Shown: positions 35,062 through 47,900 of the stretch, in pieces
Position numbering within the stretch: the stretch's first letter is position 1
How the letters are laid out: each line of letters begins with the position of its first letter
Assembly: GCA_947034895.1 (NCBI GenBank)
Contig: OX344765.1
Coordinates: forward strand, 7,011,001 to 7,075,000
DNA from: Rhytidiadelphus loreus
Lineage: Eukaryota; Streptophyta; Bryopsida; Hypnales; Hylocomiaceae
Reading direction: 5' to 3'
DNA length: 64,000 nucleotides
Made by a program: the position numbers and the translations under genes
Notes under the pieces: generated by a model
Database searches by the model: none
Told to the model about the DNA's origin: nothing
Seen by the model: only the letters and a program-made list of their open reading frames with translations

Positions 35062-35395
35062 GCATAAAAAAAACATCAAGAGTGTCCCTCTTCTACAATT
35101 CTACATTGGTTTATCAAGGTCTCACTATTTTAAAACTATAAAAATTGCATAAAAAAAACATCAAGAGTGTCCCTCTTCTACAATTCTACATTGGTTTATC
35201 AAGGTCTCACTATTTCAAAACTATAAAAATTGTGCAGTTTGAAATTTATTCTCTCCATTTAGAGGGGGAGATTTAGAGATAGCACACAATGGTTCAAAAG
35301 TTATGTAGGCAAATGAAAATGAAACATTTAGAGATGGCACGCAGTGGTTCAAAAGTTATGTAGGCAAATGAAAATAAAACATATGTTAAAAGTCA
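35062..35395. repeat. Two adjacent tandem duplications
   Basis: An 84-bp unit (GCATAAAAAAAACATCAAGA through CTATAAAAATT) occurs twice at 35062-35230. A unit of about 55 bp (GGTTCAAAAGTTATGTAGGC ... AAAACAT) occurs twice at about 35290-35390. Neither is coding. Confidence 0.85.
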
Positions 35396-35919
35396 TAGTG
35401 CCATCTTGGGACCCATCATGAATGTATGACCATTCAAATACATAGATATGTGTATGTATTTGGGAAGAGATATTTGCAATTAGTTGCTAGTGCACATACT
35501 TAGTCATGCTCAATATCATGATTCATCCAATCATTTGAATGATCATATATTCATCTTAATATATTTTTATCCAAAATTTAGAAATAGTCTTCTAACAATT
35601 TAAAAAATGGTACTATGTTTCTTATGCAATTTTCATTAATGTTGCAACAATTGTACAATACAGTATATCTGGTCATTATAATTTTTACAAAGAATTTTCT
35701 TGAGCATTACAAATTTTGCAAGGGGCAACAATTTTGTTCCCTTATTAATTAAATAACACAATGCTACCTTCAAAATTGGTTCCACTACTATGATGAATGT
35801 CACTTGTCATAGGAGTTTCACTTTTTATTCTAGTGAAAACATTCCTAATGGCATTTGGGACTTGTACTTGTACTTGATATGACACTTTAAATTTGAATTA
35901 ATTTTTCTAACAAAACTTA
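35396..35919. other. AT-rich intergenic DNA
   Basis: No gene or clear repeat was seen here. Confidence 0.4.
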
Positions 35920-35923
35920 TTAA

Positions 35924-36120
35924 CCCCTAAAGGACCGAGGCACATTTCATACAAAAATTGTGAAAACTCCCACATATTAGGGCAATGAGAAAATGAAAAA
36001 AATGTATTTTTCTAAAATTCAATTGTACAAATTTGTGCTAGACTATTGCGGGAATGTGTGAAAAAAGTTCATAAACTTTTATTGCATGGACTGCTAAACA
36101 ATTACTTGATCCTTTAGGAG
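35924..36120. mobile_element. piggyBac-like MITE, 197 bp (alternatively the left end of a 1,238-bp element)
   Basis: The left end is TTAA (35920-35923) then CCCCTAAAGGACCG. The right end GATCCTTTAGGAG is followed by TTAA (36121-36124). If the unit instead ends at 37161, it encloses the neighbouring element, and the outermost ends CCCCTAAAGGACCG / CGGTCCTTTAGGGG are a perfect 14-bp inverted repeat. Both readings involve TTAA at each end. Confidence 0.55.
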
Positions 36121-36208
36121 TTAATATATGTATTAGTGATGTTAATCAATGCACACAAACATTTTGCAATCGTGAGCTTCATTCTTACTCCTCATACTAA
36201 TTTTTTAA

Positions 36209-37161
36209 CCCTTAAAGGACCATCACTATACTTTCACCAAAAACACTCAAAAACTGCCATTTCTAGTACAAGTACCAAAACTTTGAAAAGAATTTTTTTT
36301 TTGACATATCTAACTGTAGGATCTTGTATTATATAGTATCAAAAACATGTGGTAAAAATTTCAGACATTTCCACCAGGTGGATTGCAAAATATAAGCATT
36401 CAAATTAACTAAAATCATTTTTTTTACCCTGCGAAAAGCAGGGCAGCTGCACTTCACAAGATTACATTTCTATGAAAAAATGACCTAAATGGTGGCGCTT
36501 CTTTGGATTTGTTTTTCTAGACAAGTTGGCCACATGCTTGAAAATTTTCAGATCATTTGGAATAGTACAACATATAGGAAAAAAATAGTAAGTAGGTAGT
36601 AGTAGAGAATGATTAAAAATACTAAATTATTTACAATTTAAATATGGAATTGAAAATTTCCAATTCCAATGGTCAAAATGTTGTAATAATGTATCTACAT
36701 ACTACTATTTTATTTTTGTCCAAAAATATTGAAAATTGGGTAAGATAAAGAATTTCAAAGTTTATTTTAGAGTAGGAAATCCAGAACTGCCCGCAAACAA
36801 AAAATCCTCATAACTTTTGACTCATTGATCAAAATGGAATGATTCAAAGCTTTTCGTGTATATAAAACTCTACAAAATCAATTCCAAATTTTTGTTTCTG
36901 AAAAAAGTGATTTTTTCTGATCTGCCCGAACTGCCCGGTTGAAACATATTAGGCTATTAGGCTATTAGGCTATTAGGCTAACATATTAGGCTATAATTTT
37001 TTACTCGTATTTCCAAATGTCATGAAATTTGGTGCATATGAAAGATCTTCCTTGCCCCCACATTCAATTAAAATTTCAGACCCAAATATGAAAATTTCCG
37101 CTTGTAGGTACCTGCCCAAAATTTCTATACAGACAAAAAACATAGTCCGGTCCTTTAGGGG
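36209..37161. mobile_element. piggyBac-like non-autonomous element, about 953 bp
   Basis: The left end is TTAA (36205-36208) then CCCTTAAAGGACC. The right end CGGTCCTTTAGGGG (37148-37161) is followed by TTAA (37162-37165). The interior is non-coding and is homologous, in inverse orientation, to 965-1869. Near 36,950-36,990 the word TTAGGCTA is tandemly repeated. Confidence 0.7.
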
Positions 37162-37389
37162 TTAAATATGAAATATGATTAGATATGACAAGATTACATT
37201 TGTGGAAATGTAGCCAAAAGAGTGCAACATCGTGATATTTCCAATATATCTTTTTTTTTGAAAAAAACATAACTTTCACATGGCATGTCCAAACACCACA
37301 AAATAAAGCCGTTGCACTCTTTTGTGTATAAAGTTTTCTATTTGTACCAAGAATGCAACCTCTCACACTATAGTACCCAAATTTGGATT

Positions 37390-37655
37390 GAGGCAATTAC
37401 TGCCTCTTTTGAGGCCATTGTGACAAGCCGTTGTTACAATGGGCCAAAAAAATTTTATTTTTAAAGTTTTTATTCACCAACCCCCTCTCCCTTCTCAAAT
37501 TTTTTTTGGGAGGGTGGTGGTGAATAAAAACTTTAAAAATATATATTTTTTTAAATTTCCATTCACCCCATTGCCCTCCTTCCTCCCTCCCCTCCTGTAA
37601 TTTTCAAGGGGATGTAAGAATGCCAAACAATATGGGATATATTGGCCGTATACCA

Positions 37656-37727
<72 letters not shown>

Positions 37728-37930
37728 CCATATTTGTACTAGTATGTATCCCATATTTGTATTCACATTCAATATTTAGTATTTGTATTTAGATCCAACT
37801 GCTACAAATTTTTCTTTTGGGGGGGTGGAACTATTTTTTTCCCCCATCCAACAACTCCTGATTTTTGGAGAGGGAAGCTGGGACAATGAAATCACATATA
37901 ACGAAATCACATATAGGCTGTGATTGCCTC
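37390..37930. mobile_element. GAGGCAAT-ended MITE, copy 1, 541 bp
   Basis: The ends GAGGCAATTACTGCC and GGCTGTGATTGCCTC are 15-bp inverted repeats with two mismatches. The interior includes a CCATTGTGAC...TTACAATGG hairpin, an inverted pair around 37460-37550 (AAAGTTTTTATTCACCA / TGGTGAATAAAAACTTT) and a long TA run. It is homologous along its length, in reverse orientation, to 61697-62193. No coding sequence. Superfamily is uncertain because no clean target duplication is visible. Confidence 0.75.
37659..37726. repeat. (TA)34 microsatellite
   Basis: A pure 68-bp TA run lies at the centre of the MITE. In the related copy near 61,900 the same place holds a palindrome with a short TATATATATA core. 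Confidence 0.95.
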
Positions 37931-38929
37931 TTTTTGGAACATTGTGTGCAAGTTATTGAACCTCGTTTCAATGAATTAAAAAATTAAAAAAATTATTTTT
38001 GCTTTTATTTTTGCTATGACACTAGTGTGTATGGAAAAAACTTAGATTTTTGGTTTCTCTTTATGCATAAGTAAAACCAAAATGAGAGCCCAACTTGGTA
38101 CACCCTTGTTCCCAATCATTATCTATCTCATTAGTTTAGACATTTGCTTTTGAACTTAAACTGTAATGCCGAGTACCATCATGCCATCTTTGCTATGGTG
38201 AATTTGAATGCAAGTGCAAACAAGTTTCATTTTGAATCAACCTTGGAGTTTTTATTACTTTGTTGAATTCCACATTTGGAAGCAAGATTTGTTCTTCTTA
38301 TAGTTTTGTGTTCCTGGGGTTGTATGTGTGTAGGCTATGACTATGAAGTGAAGATTATTTTGAAGCTACAATGACAATCTTGCAAGTATGAGACAAACAT
38401 AGATAACACAAAGAGATTAGGGTTTAAGCTGAGTTTATGATGACATTGTTTTTTTTAAACACTCATGAATGTAAATCGCATAGAAAATCGTACTTGAAAA
38501 TCGCATAGAATTGGTAGATTTGAATTATCATGAGTACTGCTGTGCTCCTTACATGTTTGTGAAAAAAGCAGAGGCTTACGAGGGCATTGATATGATAAAA
38601 AACATACATCAGATGCTTCCAAGTGAGCTACGTCGCAAAATATCCTGTCTCTAAAATTTTAAAAAGTGGCACCAAATCCTACAAAATTGCATAAGGCTTT
38701 TGCTCCTTCTAAATGGATTTCACAACGAAAACCTGACTGCTTCTCCCAGTTTCAAGTTCAGCTGATTATAGAAAACAGCTTGAAAGTTCATGGTACAAAG
38801 ACTTGGAAAGGGCTTTCACAATCATCAATTTTGATGTCACCCTTGGCAATAGCAGGCAGAGCAAGGAAACCTTATTGAAATATACAACGACCCCAAAATT
38901 CACACCATTGCTAAAATACCTTCAGATTT
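37931..38929. other. Intergenic DNA, tRNA ligase 3' flank
   Basis: No gene is supported. The part nearest 38929 is probably the 3'UTR of the tRNA ligase. The repeated phrase 'AAAATCGCATAGAA' appears near 38,475-38,510. Confidence 0.4.
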
Positions 38930-41900
38930 TCAGTAGAAGTTGATCAGTCCTGTTAAGGTGACGGGTTCTTCAAAATCGACACGTTTAGCTTCACCGGTTG
39001 CCACCAACTGTGGCAGCATGTTTGCGTCCTTAGCTTGCATTCCAGGACCAGTCCAGACCTGCAAAAACGATAGGCGTTGGCAATTCAAGACTTGGAATAC
39101 AGTACTAACTCTGTAATTGCATAGGAAATCTACATTTGACATCGATTCGTCAGCCCCAGTGACTCACAGTCTTGTGATCTGCAGTCGCAATCAAATACAT
39201 TCCAGTGAATAAAAAAAGAAGCTTCGCAATCAGGGAGAGACCCTACGTAGTGCACGAGGACCACGTCGGATGGTTAGAGTTGTTTATTTCAGTACCGTTA
39301 AATGAGGCCATTCGTTCTTTGAAGATACAGAACTGGGTGTAAGGTGGACTTCCAAAGCAGCCAACTTCTCGGAGAAGAGGAGAGCAGTTAACTGCAGTTG
39401 AGTTTCAGTACCACGCAAAGGAGCATACGCTGCCAACGCAGCGGCTCCATGAGTAGTTTTATGTGCCAATGTAATGTGTGCTGAACCTAAAGACCCTTTC
39501 AAGTGCTTCATTGACAGCACGGCTTCCACTTGAGGATTTTGCACTCTCACCTGCAGAGATGTTAAAGCAGGCCAACATTATGTTGTGATTCACGTTTATC
39601 CGTCCTGGCTACTAATTACTCGGGTTGAGGTGGTGGTTCCCTTTCATATATACATAAAAACATTCCCCAACCATTAATAATCCAGATTGTGAAATCCTCG
39701 AACCAACAAATAAATCTACAGAACCATTTAGATTGCTATAGCGAAATCCAGAGCCAGTGGCACGCCAACAAATCCACTGAAGACGCACCTCTTGTATAAC
39801 GTCCAAAACTTGGTCACTGTTTAGGGCCACAGCAACAAATCTGAATGTTTTGAAAGATCGTTCCTCCTTGATCGTTGGAACATGCATAGTGAAGTCACCA
39901 CTAGCAATGGCTGTCAGTTGCTGCTGCACAACTTCGACTACCGTTTGAAAGGGTACCTATCACAAAAGCAGAGAAATATAAATTTAAGAGATATACTTAA
40001 GTGTTGTGGATGGTGTTCTTCATAAATTCTAAAGTTGAAATGACCAGAAAAAAGAAAAATGAGCACAGCTTAATACTAGTTAGGAAAATCTACCTGAACT
40101 TCAAGAAGATACTCCCTATGCGCTAATAGCGTTTCCTTCAGGTTCTTTTCCCATCTCACCCATTCATCTTTAAGGGAGCCATGGAGACTCTCTAGCCTGC
40201 AAAAACGCAACAGGTAATCTTAGCTAAGAATTCAATTCTAAATCTCTGAGTGTCCGTGCAGTGTATGAATTGAACGACTCAAGATCACAACAAACCAAAG
40301 GGATCAGCTAGTAAAATTAAGCAAACACCATAAGATCATGTCCAATTGCATTTCTTAAAGATAATGATGGCAATACACAACACACTGATGAGCACTCATA
40401 CAACAACACAGTCCTACATAAGAAACTCAAAGGTCGTTCTTACCTTCCATGCATATTTGTGTGCCGTGTGTAAAGGTCTAGACCCTCTTCAATAACGTTC
40501 TTCACAGCAGTAGGCATTGATTTCCTGCCATAATTGTACTTTAATATTGTAAACCAGGGACAAAAAGCAGTTACAATGATATTCATGGAACCCTTAACAC
40601 TCAAGACTTATCACTCAAGACTTATCACTCTATCACGCACTTCAAACCAACAAAAAGACCATGAATTTAATTGAAACTTACTGATCTGCAAATAGATGGA
40701 TGCAGAATGGCTACTCTACAGCCTAGCTAGTCCTGAAAATACAGTGAGGACACCACACGTAAAGATAATGGAATCCCATTCGTGCTTCCATCTACACCAT
40801 CTCAACTGACCTGTTCTTTTTCAGCACTGGCATTTTCAAGATTCGACCAAATTGACGTTCCAGTTCCTCTTCAAACTCCTTGCGGTCCTGAACAAGGCCA
40901 CCCGAGTCACTAGCTTGGTAACAACAGAGCGATTGGTCATCTACTGCAAAGCATTCATGAACTGTTGGCACATATGGACTTCCTCAAATTCCTTCGCATT
41001 GCTATATGCTGCTTCAGCTCAGTGCTACTTAACATCATCCTTCCAACATACTACACGAACAAAGTATTACTTCCGGGTGGACATGCAAAATGTAAACCAT
41101 GTGAATGAGAACCATCAGAAGGTCATGCTGGTCAAGGAAGCTAATGAAACATAGTGTAAAGATCATGCGTCAACGGTCCCGACGAGCAGTTTTGTCCCGA
41201 GACTATATCTAACTACGAAACTTACAATGCTTTTTGAGAGTTCTTACCATGCCATCATACAAATTGTAAAACAACAGCAACACATATCCAGGATTTGGTG
41301 TATTTTTGTCCAATTTTCCCTGTACATAGCATGTGAGGAACTTACGATGAATCAAATGGTTACAAGCAACAATCAAGACCGTTTCCAGATCATCAAGTAT
41401 GAAGCGGAAAGGATCAGAAATAATTCTGCAGTCTTCTGAAATCCGTACCGGGTGGTTGGTCCGCTGTAAGACTCTATACATAAAGATTGCGAGTACATCG
41501 AGCGAGTATGGATTAAGCCCTGAACCTGCTCAGTTCCCACCAATAGGCACTTCAGATCTCAAAAGCTCCTCTAGACTGAAGAAGAAAATTAACATAAGAT
41601 TGAACTCAATAATTAAAAACAAAAACCCAACAAAAAGGATTCAAATGTCTGAGGGATAGAAAGACCTTCTGATTCAGGTACAATGGGTACACCAATTGCC
41701 TTAGTGGCAGTGCATATGCTCTCAATCTGCCAATGTTCATTTCAAGAAAACCAGAGTCAGAAATCTTTGTGTAATATCTTCCCTCCAAAAAAACAATGGC
41801 AATAGAGCATGTGAAGATCTTTTATCCCCACCAAAGTATTTATGTACAAGAACAAATATCCAAGAATCCATGCGCTGAATAACTTACAGCCTGCCAGACC

Positions 41901-44900
41901 TCCTTGTTTGGTGCATTCTTATCAGCAAAAGTAATCCGATGGGGTTTCTTAACCCTTTCATTTTTAAGCTTTGGCCAATACTTTCCTAAACAAAACCAAT
42001 ATGAGGGATTGAACCAATGTCAGTGTTCATTCTGCAAGCATTCTAACAAACTTAAACATGTCAAAGCAGATTGCCATTTATTTACTCTAAGGGATCCATG
42101 CAATAATAATTTTGGTCTTCACATTTTCACATTAAAAAAACTGAGCAACGTACCCGACACCATGTCGCCCATGAGGCTGTGCATGGGAAGTTCAAATGTC
42201 GAAGTCATAAGTGCTTTACAGAGTGCAGACTTGGCACAGCCAGGCAATCCTGAGAGTCAACCATTGCGCTAAAGGTCAAAACAAACTAAGTAAGAGAAGG
42301 ATGCTCACTATATTCAGAAAATGGACTGCACAAAGCCTTGATATAAAAAATGGAAAAAGAAAATTGAACTGCTTCCCGACCCAACAAACAGGGACAGAAC
42401 AAATGAAGGGGCGAGTACCAGGGAAAAAGACGAGCATTCCTTGAGCTTTGACGGCTGGAACAAGATGAGCGGGTGCAGTTGGAGCAGGTGCGTGTTCACC
42501 TTCCGAAACATACTCATCCTCATCGATATGCTGGGCTGCTAAGAAATCACTGACATCAATATCTACTCCCGCTGCACCAACCAACTTTTGATTCTTCAGA
42601 CTACGTCCAGCGAATTGCTTCAGGAAAGGTTCTGCTTCAGTTAAGTACGTGTTACTGCTTAGCCTTTTTCCGTTCAATTTCTTCTTAATATAACCAGACC
42701 TGCAAAGAAAGAGCATCACAAGATCTCAAAAAATAACACGCGCTGTGTTATTATCATTAAACTGACCAAAGTATACTTGCGGCGACCAATGCCTCTTTTC
42801 GTGAAGATCTTGCAGTGACTCCTACAGATATTTCGGCAAAAGTCACTCATGTATGTAGACAATCGCTGATTGAATGATGGGATTTATGACTTGAAGATTC
42901 ATAGTTTTACGTACAAATTTTCTGAACACATGATTTTCTAAACACAACTAAAAAGAATTTGAAAATATCACCCGGTATTTAAGGTATCCTTTAAGTCCAG
43001 TCCAACTCTAGTTTTCATGCTATGTTGTCATTGGACTTCCAATAAGAATATGTATTCAAAGTAAGGGAGTACATTCCATCATTAAAAACTACTTGCACCC
43101 CTACAAACTAAATTTTTTAATCAATTCAAAGATTGGTGACATAGAATAGAGATACAAAAGTTGGAAGTTGATCATGGGTTTATCCAACTTTGAAAGTAGC
43201 ATGAGAAACAACAGTTAATTACATCCCATTAGACTAGTTGCAACCTTGCAAATTCAAACATAAATTCAAATTCAAAGCCCGCTTAAGGTATTGGAGTTTA
43301 AGGTATTGGAGTTGTTCCTAATCTATCTTGAAACCCAAAGAAAAAGATTGAACCAAATTGAGTATGAATGATCAAATGAAGCCATATTGAATTTCATGAT
43401 CTACTTTGTTCAATCCTTTTTTCTTTCTATACCAAGATAGAATAGAAACAACTCCAATACTTTAAAAGGGCTTTGAAATTGAATATACATTTGAATTTTC
43501 AATGTTTCAACTAGTCTCATGGGATATAATTCACTTTGTTTCTACTGCAAGTTGGAAGAACTCATAACCATCTTCCAGCGTTTGAATTGATTAAAAAATT
43601 GAGTTTGTAAGAGTACAAAAAGTCTAAAATGATGGGATACACTCCATTAAATACTAATAGGAGGTTAAAGGAAAAACACAACAAGACAACTAGAGTTGGA
43701 ATCAAAGGAGACTTGATATTGCTAGAATGAATGGTTACCTATTGTGCCATTCAAAGGATCTTACATAATATAGAATACAATTAGAGATACACAGTTGATG
43801 ACTAACCATTCATTTAGAAGCTTCGTCAACTCCTCCTGTTTTTCTGGTGACGTGCCCCATATTGTCATTTGTCTGTACCATAGCGTCAGCATCAATATCT
43901 TCGTCAGGCCTCATGATTATTTGATTCTTGCAACAAAAACAATTTAGAAATACCAAGGTGATTCGTCCTAAAGATCTATGTCATCCAGCAAGTCCTTGGA
44001 AGATAATCAAATGAATTACTAACACATCAAGTTATAGGAACAATGTACAACCGCCAGGAGGTTTCACCTCCGAAGGTGTTCCAAGTGATGGGAAACGAAA
44101 ATATCAATGCACCTGATAAAGTATTGTTTGTAATCCACCGCGCCTTTATCGAAGAGAGTTCCTATGCCATTACGTATAAGGAATGTACGGATCTGCATGG
44201 GACAGACACCAAATTATGGCTCCAACTTGAAATGCTCAACTACCCCTACTAAAAAATCTTCTGAACATTAGAGACTCAACATTGGCATATGGTATTCCCC
44301 AAACAGAGTCCCTGAGATAAGGGCTAGCATTGGAAAGGGCAACTTACAACTAATTTACATTCACAAACATGAATCTCTATGAACACACTAGAAGTTACGT
44401 CTTAAAGATCACCTTATACGGCAGAAATTTCAATTTCAACATCAAGTTTTGGGTTTCATCGACTGAATCATCTTGGCCACATTCACCATGGCCTCTTCTT
44501 TCCTCATCAGTATCCTCTCCACGGCTATTCAAGTCCACTGTCGCTGGAACAGTGCTGCCATTGAATACACGCACATCCACGAAAAATCCTGCAGTCGGCG
44601 TCTTTCTAATAATTATGAAATTGAAGGAATCAAAATCTTACATCAGTATCTAGCCCTCACTTGCTTCAACTTCTGTTCTGAAAAAGAGATTGGATGCTTG
44701 TCGCATTTGATTCAACCTACATCTATCGCACCTTGTACACTGAATTTTCATACTTCATACTGCAATTAGAGTAATATTCAATGTTACTGATTTAAGTACG
44801 TGCTGCAATATTCAGAATAACGGAGCATACCTCTGTACAAAGGCCATAGACCTGGGTGCTCACTGCAGAACACAAACAGTTTTAAGATTATGAGCAGAAA

Positions 44901-47900
44901 AAGACAAGACCGAAATGCTACCAAAAAAAACTTCTGACAAATATAGACGGGCTGAGAACTGTTTCACACAATGACCATGTTCAATAGCAGACGTGGGGGT
45001 AGTGTACTAGTACTTATTCTACAAGTCACAAGATGTAACACTAAGAGAATTATTAGGCACAATGAACACCAGCAGGTTTAGGCAAAGATGAAAACCCAAC
45101 CGTAAATTTTCCACGTGGAAAAACGGACTTGAAAACAAAGAATGTCAGCACGATACCTCATTTCTTTCTGGTACCGCCGGAATGCAGAATCAGTGTAGAC
45201 ATGCACTGTCATCTTAAATTGCGAAACAATATTTTCAAGGACATCGGAACCCTGTCCGGACGAATTTGTGTTGCACTTGAAGCGGACAGGTAATTTTGAC
45301 TTATGAATCACCTGAATCATCTCCTGAACAGAGAAAATATTTTAAGATGAGTATGAGCATGCCGGCAGTATGCTGAATACTCAAAAACAGAGTCTATCAC
45401 GTGATCAGTAGACGTCAAGCTATGCATGATAAAATCCAAAAACCTTGAACAAAAAAGTTGTAAAGGATGAAGTCACTCATAACATAAGTACTGTTGAGAA
45501 AGAATTATAAACAAAGCACGAGATTTTATTGATTGCACTATTTCAAACAAGAAACAAGAGAAGGATATATACTTGAAGTTTCCTTGTAGGATAATCTGCA
45601 GGTGTTGAGTGTAGAAAGGATTCCAACATCGGGTACAAATGACTCTTCTTTGCATTGTCAAGCTCTGCAACTTTATCCTCAAGCCAGTCTGTCAAGTCAG
45701 AGCAGAAGTCTGGGCCTACAGCTTTCAGAAGGGCTTCGACTTGCTGTAACAAAGACAACATGCCCAATTAGCTCTGAAGCAAAACATAGATGCCATGGGA
45801 ATGAACGGAAATATCTATATGTTGGTGAAGAAACGGACGAAAGACATGTGAAGATAGAAGACCGTCCATGATTAGTAGTCAGTTCTTACTCTCATAGTAC
45901 TAAAGACTTTGAGGTCAGCGCTACGTACCTTTTTTTCACTACTTCGATTAGACGAACATATTTCACGCAGTCCTTGCCCATATAAAGAAGCTGCACAGAA
46001 GGCAACGATTTCAGGAATTCACCTCTGATATTGAAGGAATCTGTGAATTGCATTAATCATAGTGCTATTAGAGCAGGACGTTGCAAAATGTCGTTTACAG
46101 ACTCGGTTCCAATAAAATATCCCTTCACAAAAGAATAAACTGCTACCAAAGGTGGGTGACACTGCTTACTAATACCAAATTCTTTTTAAAAGAAAGAAAC
46201 GTCAGAATAAAGCGTTAGCCAGGAATAGAGTCAATTGAATCAAATAAACTTACCTTCTGGGGATGGAGGACGTGGAAATCGAACAAGAGTTTCGCTTAAG
46301 TTTGTAACACTCTCAGGAGCCACGATACGTGCCACAAGCCCTTCAAGGATCTCTCCTTGAATATCCTCATGTCTCTTGGTTGCTGGAATACCACAAGTGA
46401 CATCATTGCCACGTCTAAATAAGAAAAATACAGAATCATTGTGCTTAACCTGGAAATGAGGATAGGAGTTTCAAAACAAGCGACCCACGTGGTTACCAAT
46501 GCTGGGCTAGCAAGGAAAGACTTCATGACTACATCACATTATTAAGCAAGTCAAGTAATTCCCCGCAGTAATTGGCTAGAGGCAGAATATTCTGAAGTTG
46601 TCAGACTCATAACCATAAGCAAATAGAGACCAGCAAGCTGCACTTGTCTTAACTGCAATATTCACCAGTGGATAATAATGTTATGTAACAAGAAGAAAGT
46701 CAGATACACACCTGCCAAATAAGTATCGGCAATTTCATTCAAAACATGCGTAACATTCCCTGCCAACCCTTCCTCACAGAGTGCATCATAGGCGGTGAAG
46801 AACGAGGTAACAGAATCTCTGCACCATACAAACCACAAAACATCATATAGCGTGGACCGACGATCACTTACATACTCGAATTGTGAACAGCATTGCAAAG
46901 AGAGATTTGAGCTACAGACCAGAATCTAGCCATCATACCATGTCTGAATACCTATGAAGGATACAATCATGAACAGATGCCAAACAAGGAGGGAATATGC
47001 AGCGAAAGATAACTTACTTAGAGGAGAATAACCAATATTGATTTGTTGGCAGTCGCCATTGATGACAGAAAGCAATCACATCAGGGGTAGATTGGAAGTG
47101 GGGACGCCCGTCCAATTTTGTCACTGCTGTAACCACCACTGCTCACACACACCATAGCAATATGACCTCAGAACCACTGTGGCAATGACCAATTTGACAA
47201 ATAGTCTCTACCAACAATCTCATTGACCTCTTGGTAAGAAAGCAACACCAAATTACAATTGCTGCAAAATCTTATTAAAACCAGAGTGAAAATAGAGATG
47301 CTGAAAATAGAAACATACCATAATCATGCAAAGGGCGTTGTCCATGATCCCCTAACACTGCAGTTACTAGCTCCATCCCAATGCAAATACGATGCTCCTG
47401 CAATATGAGATATTTCAAGCATTCAACATCTATATCCAGGTGAAGTTGAACCTTCAAGCCATATTTAGTTGTCTTCTTTAAAAGTCGAGAATCACAAGTA
47501 TGAGATCATGCTATGTGGATCAGGATCAGGAACAAATTTGTAATTGCACAGGTTGAGTAATTGTTTCCAAATTAGTCCAGATCCAAGTGAATAGTCAACT
47601 GCATTTGCCAAACAGTGAGCACTGTGCTCACTCTTCTGATAGCCCGGACGCGATTCAAAACATGTAAACAAACCTTGAGATACGCGTTGAATTCTCGTTG
47701 TTTTTGACCTGCATGTGCCCCCCATGCTTCCCGGAGAGAGCTTCCCAAGACATAGACACCTACTGCTGTGTACCTAAGTCAACAACATAGTTGACACATC
47801 AGGTATCGAAGATCTCTAAACTAAACTAAAAATTCGGGCTCATCTTGGAGATCGAAGAAGATGTATCAATGATTGAAATGCAAGTGCATGTGCTATCCTC

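Noticed and set aside
37495..37772. Frames encoding IYIYIY repeats
   Set aside because: They are translations of the (TA)34 microsatellite in a MITE.
43807..43892. First model of tRNA ligase exon 16 starting near 43892
   Set aside because: It gave no match to the RNGxxxLF region; the separate exon at 44192-44113 joined to 43872 restores the family sequence and the frame.
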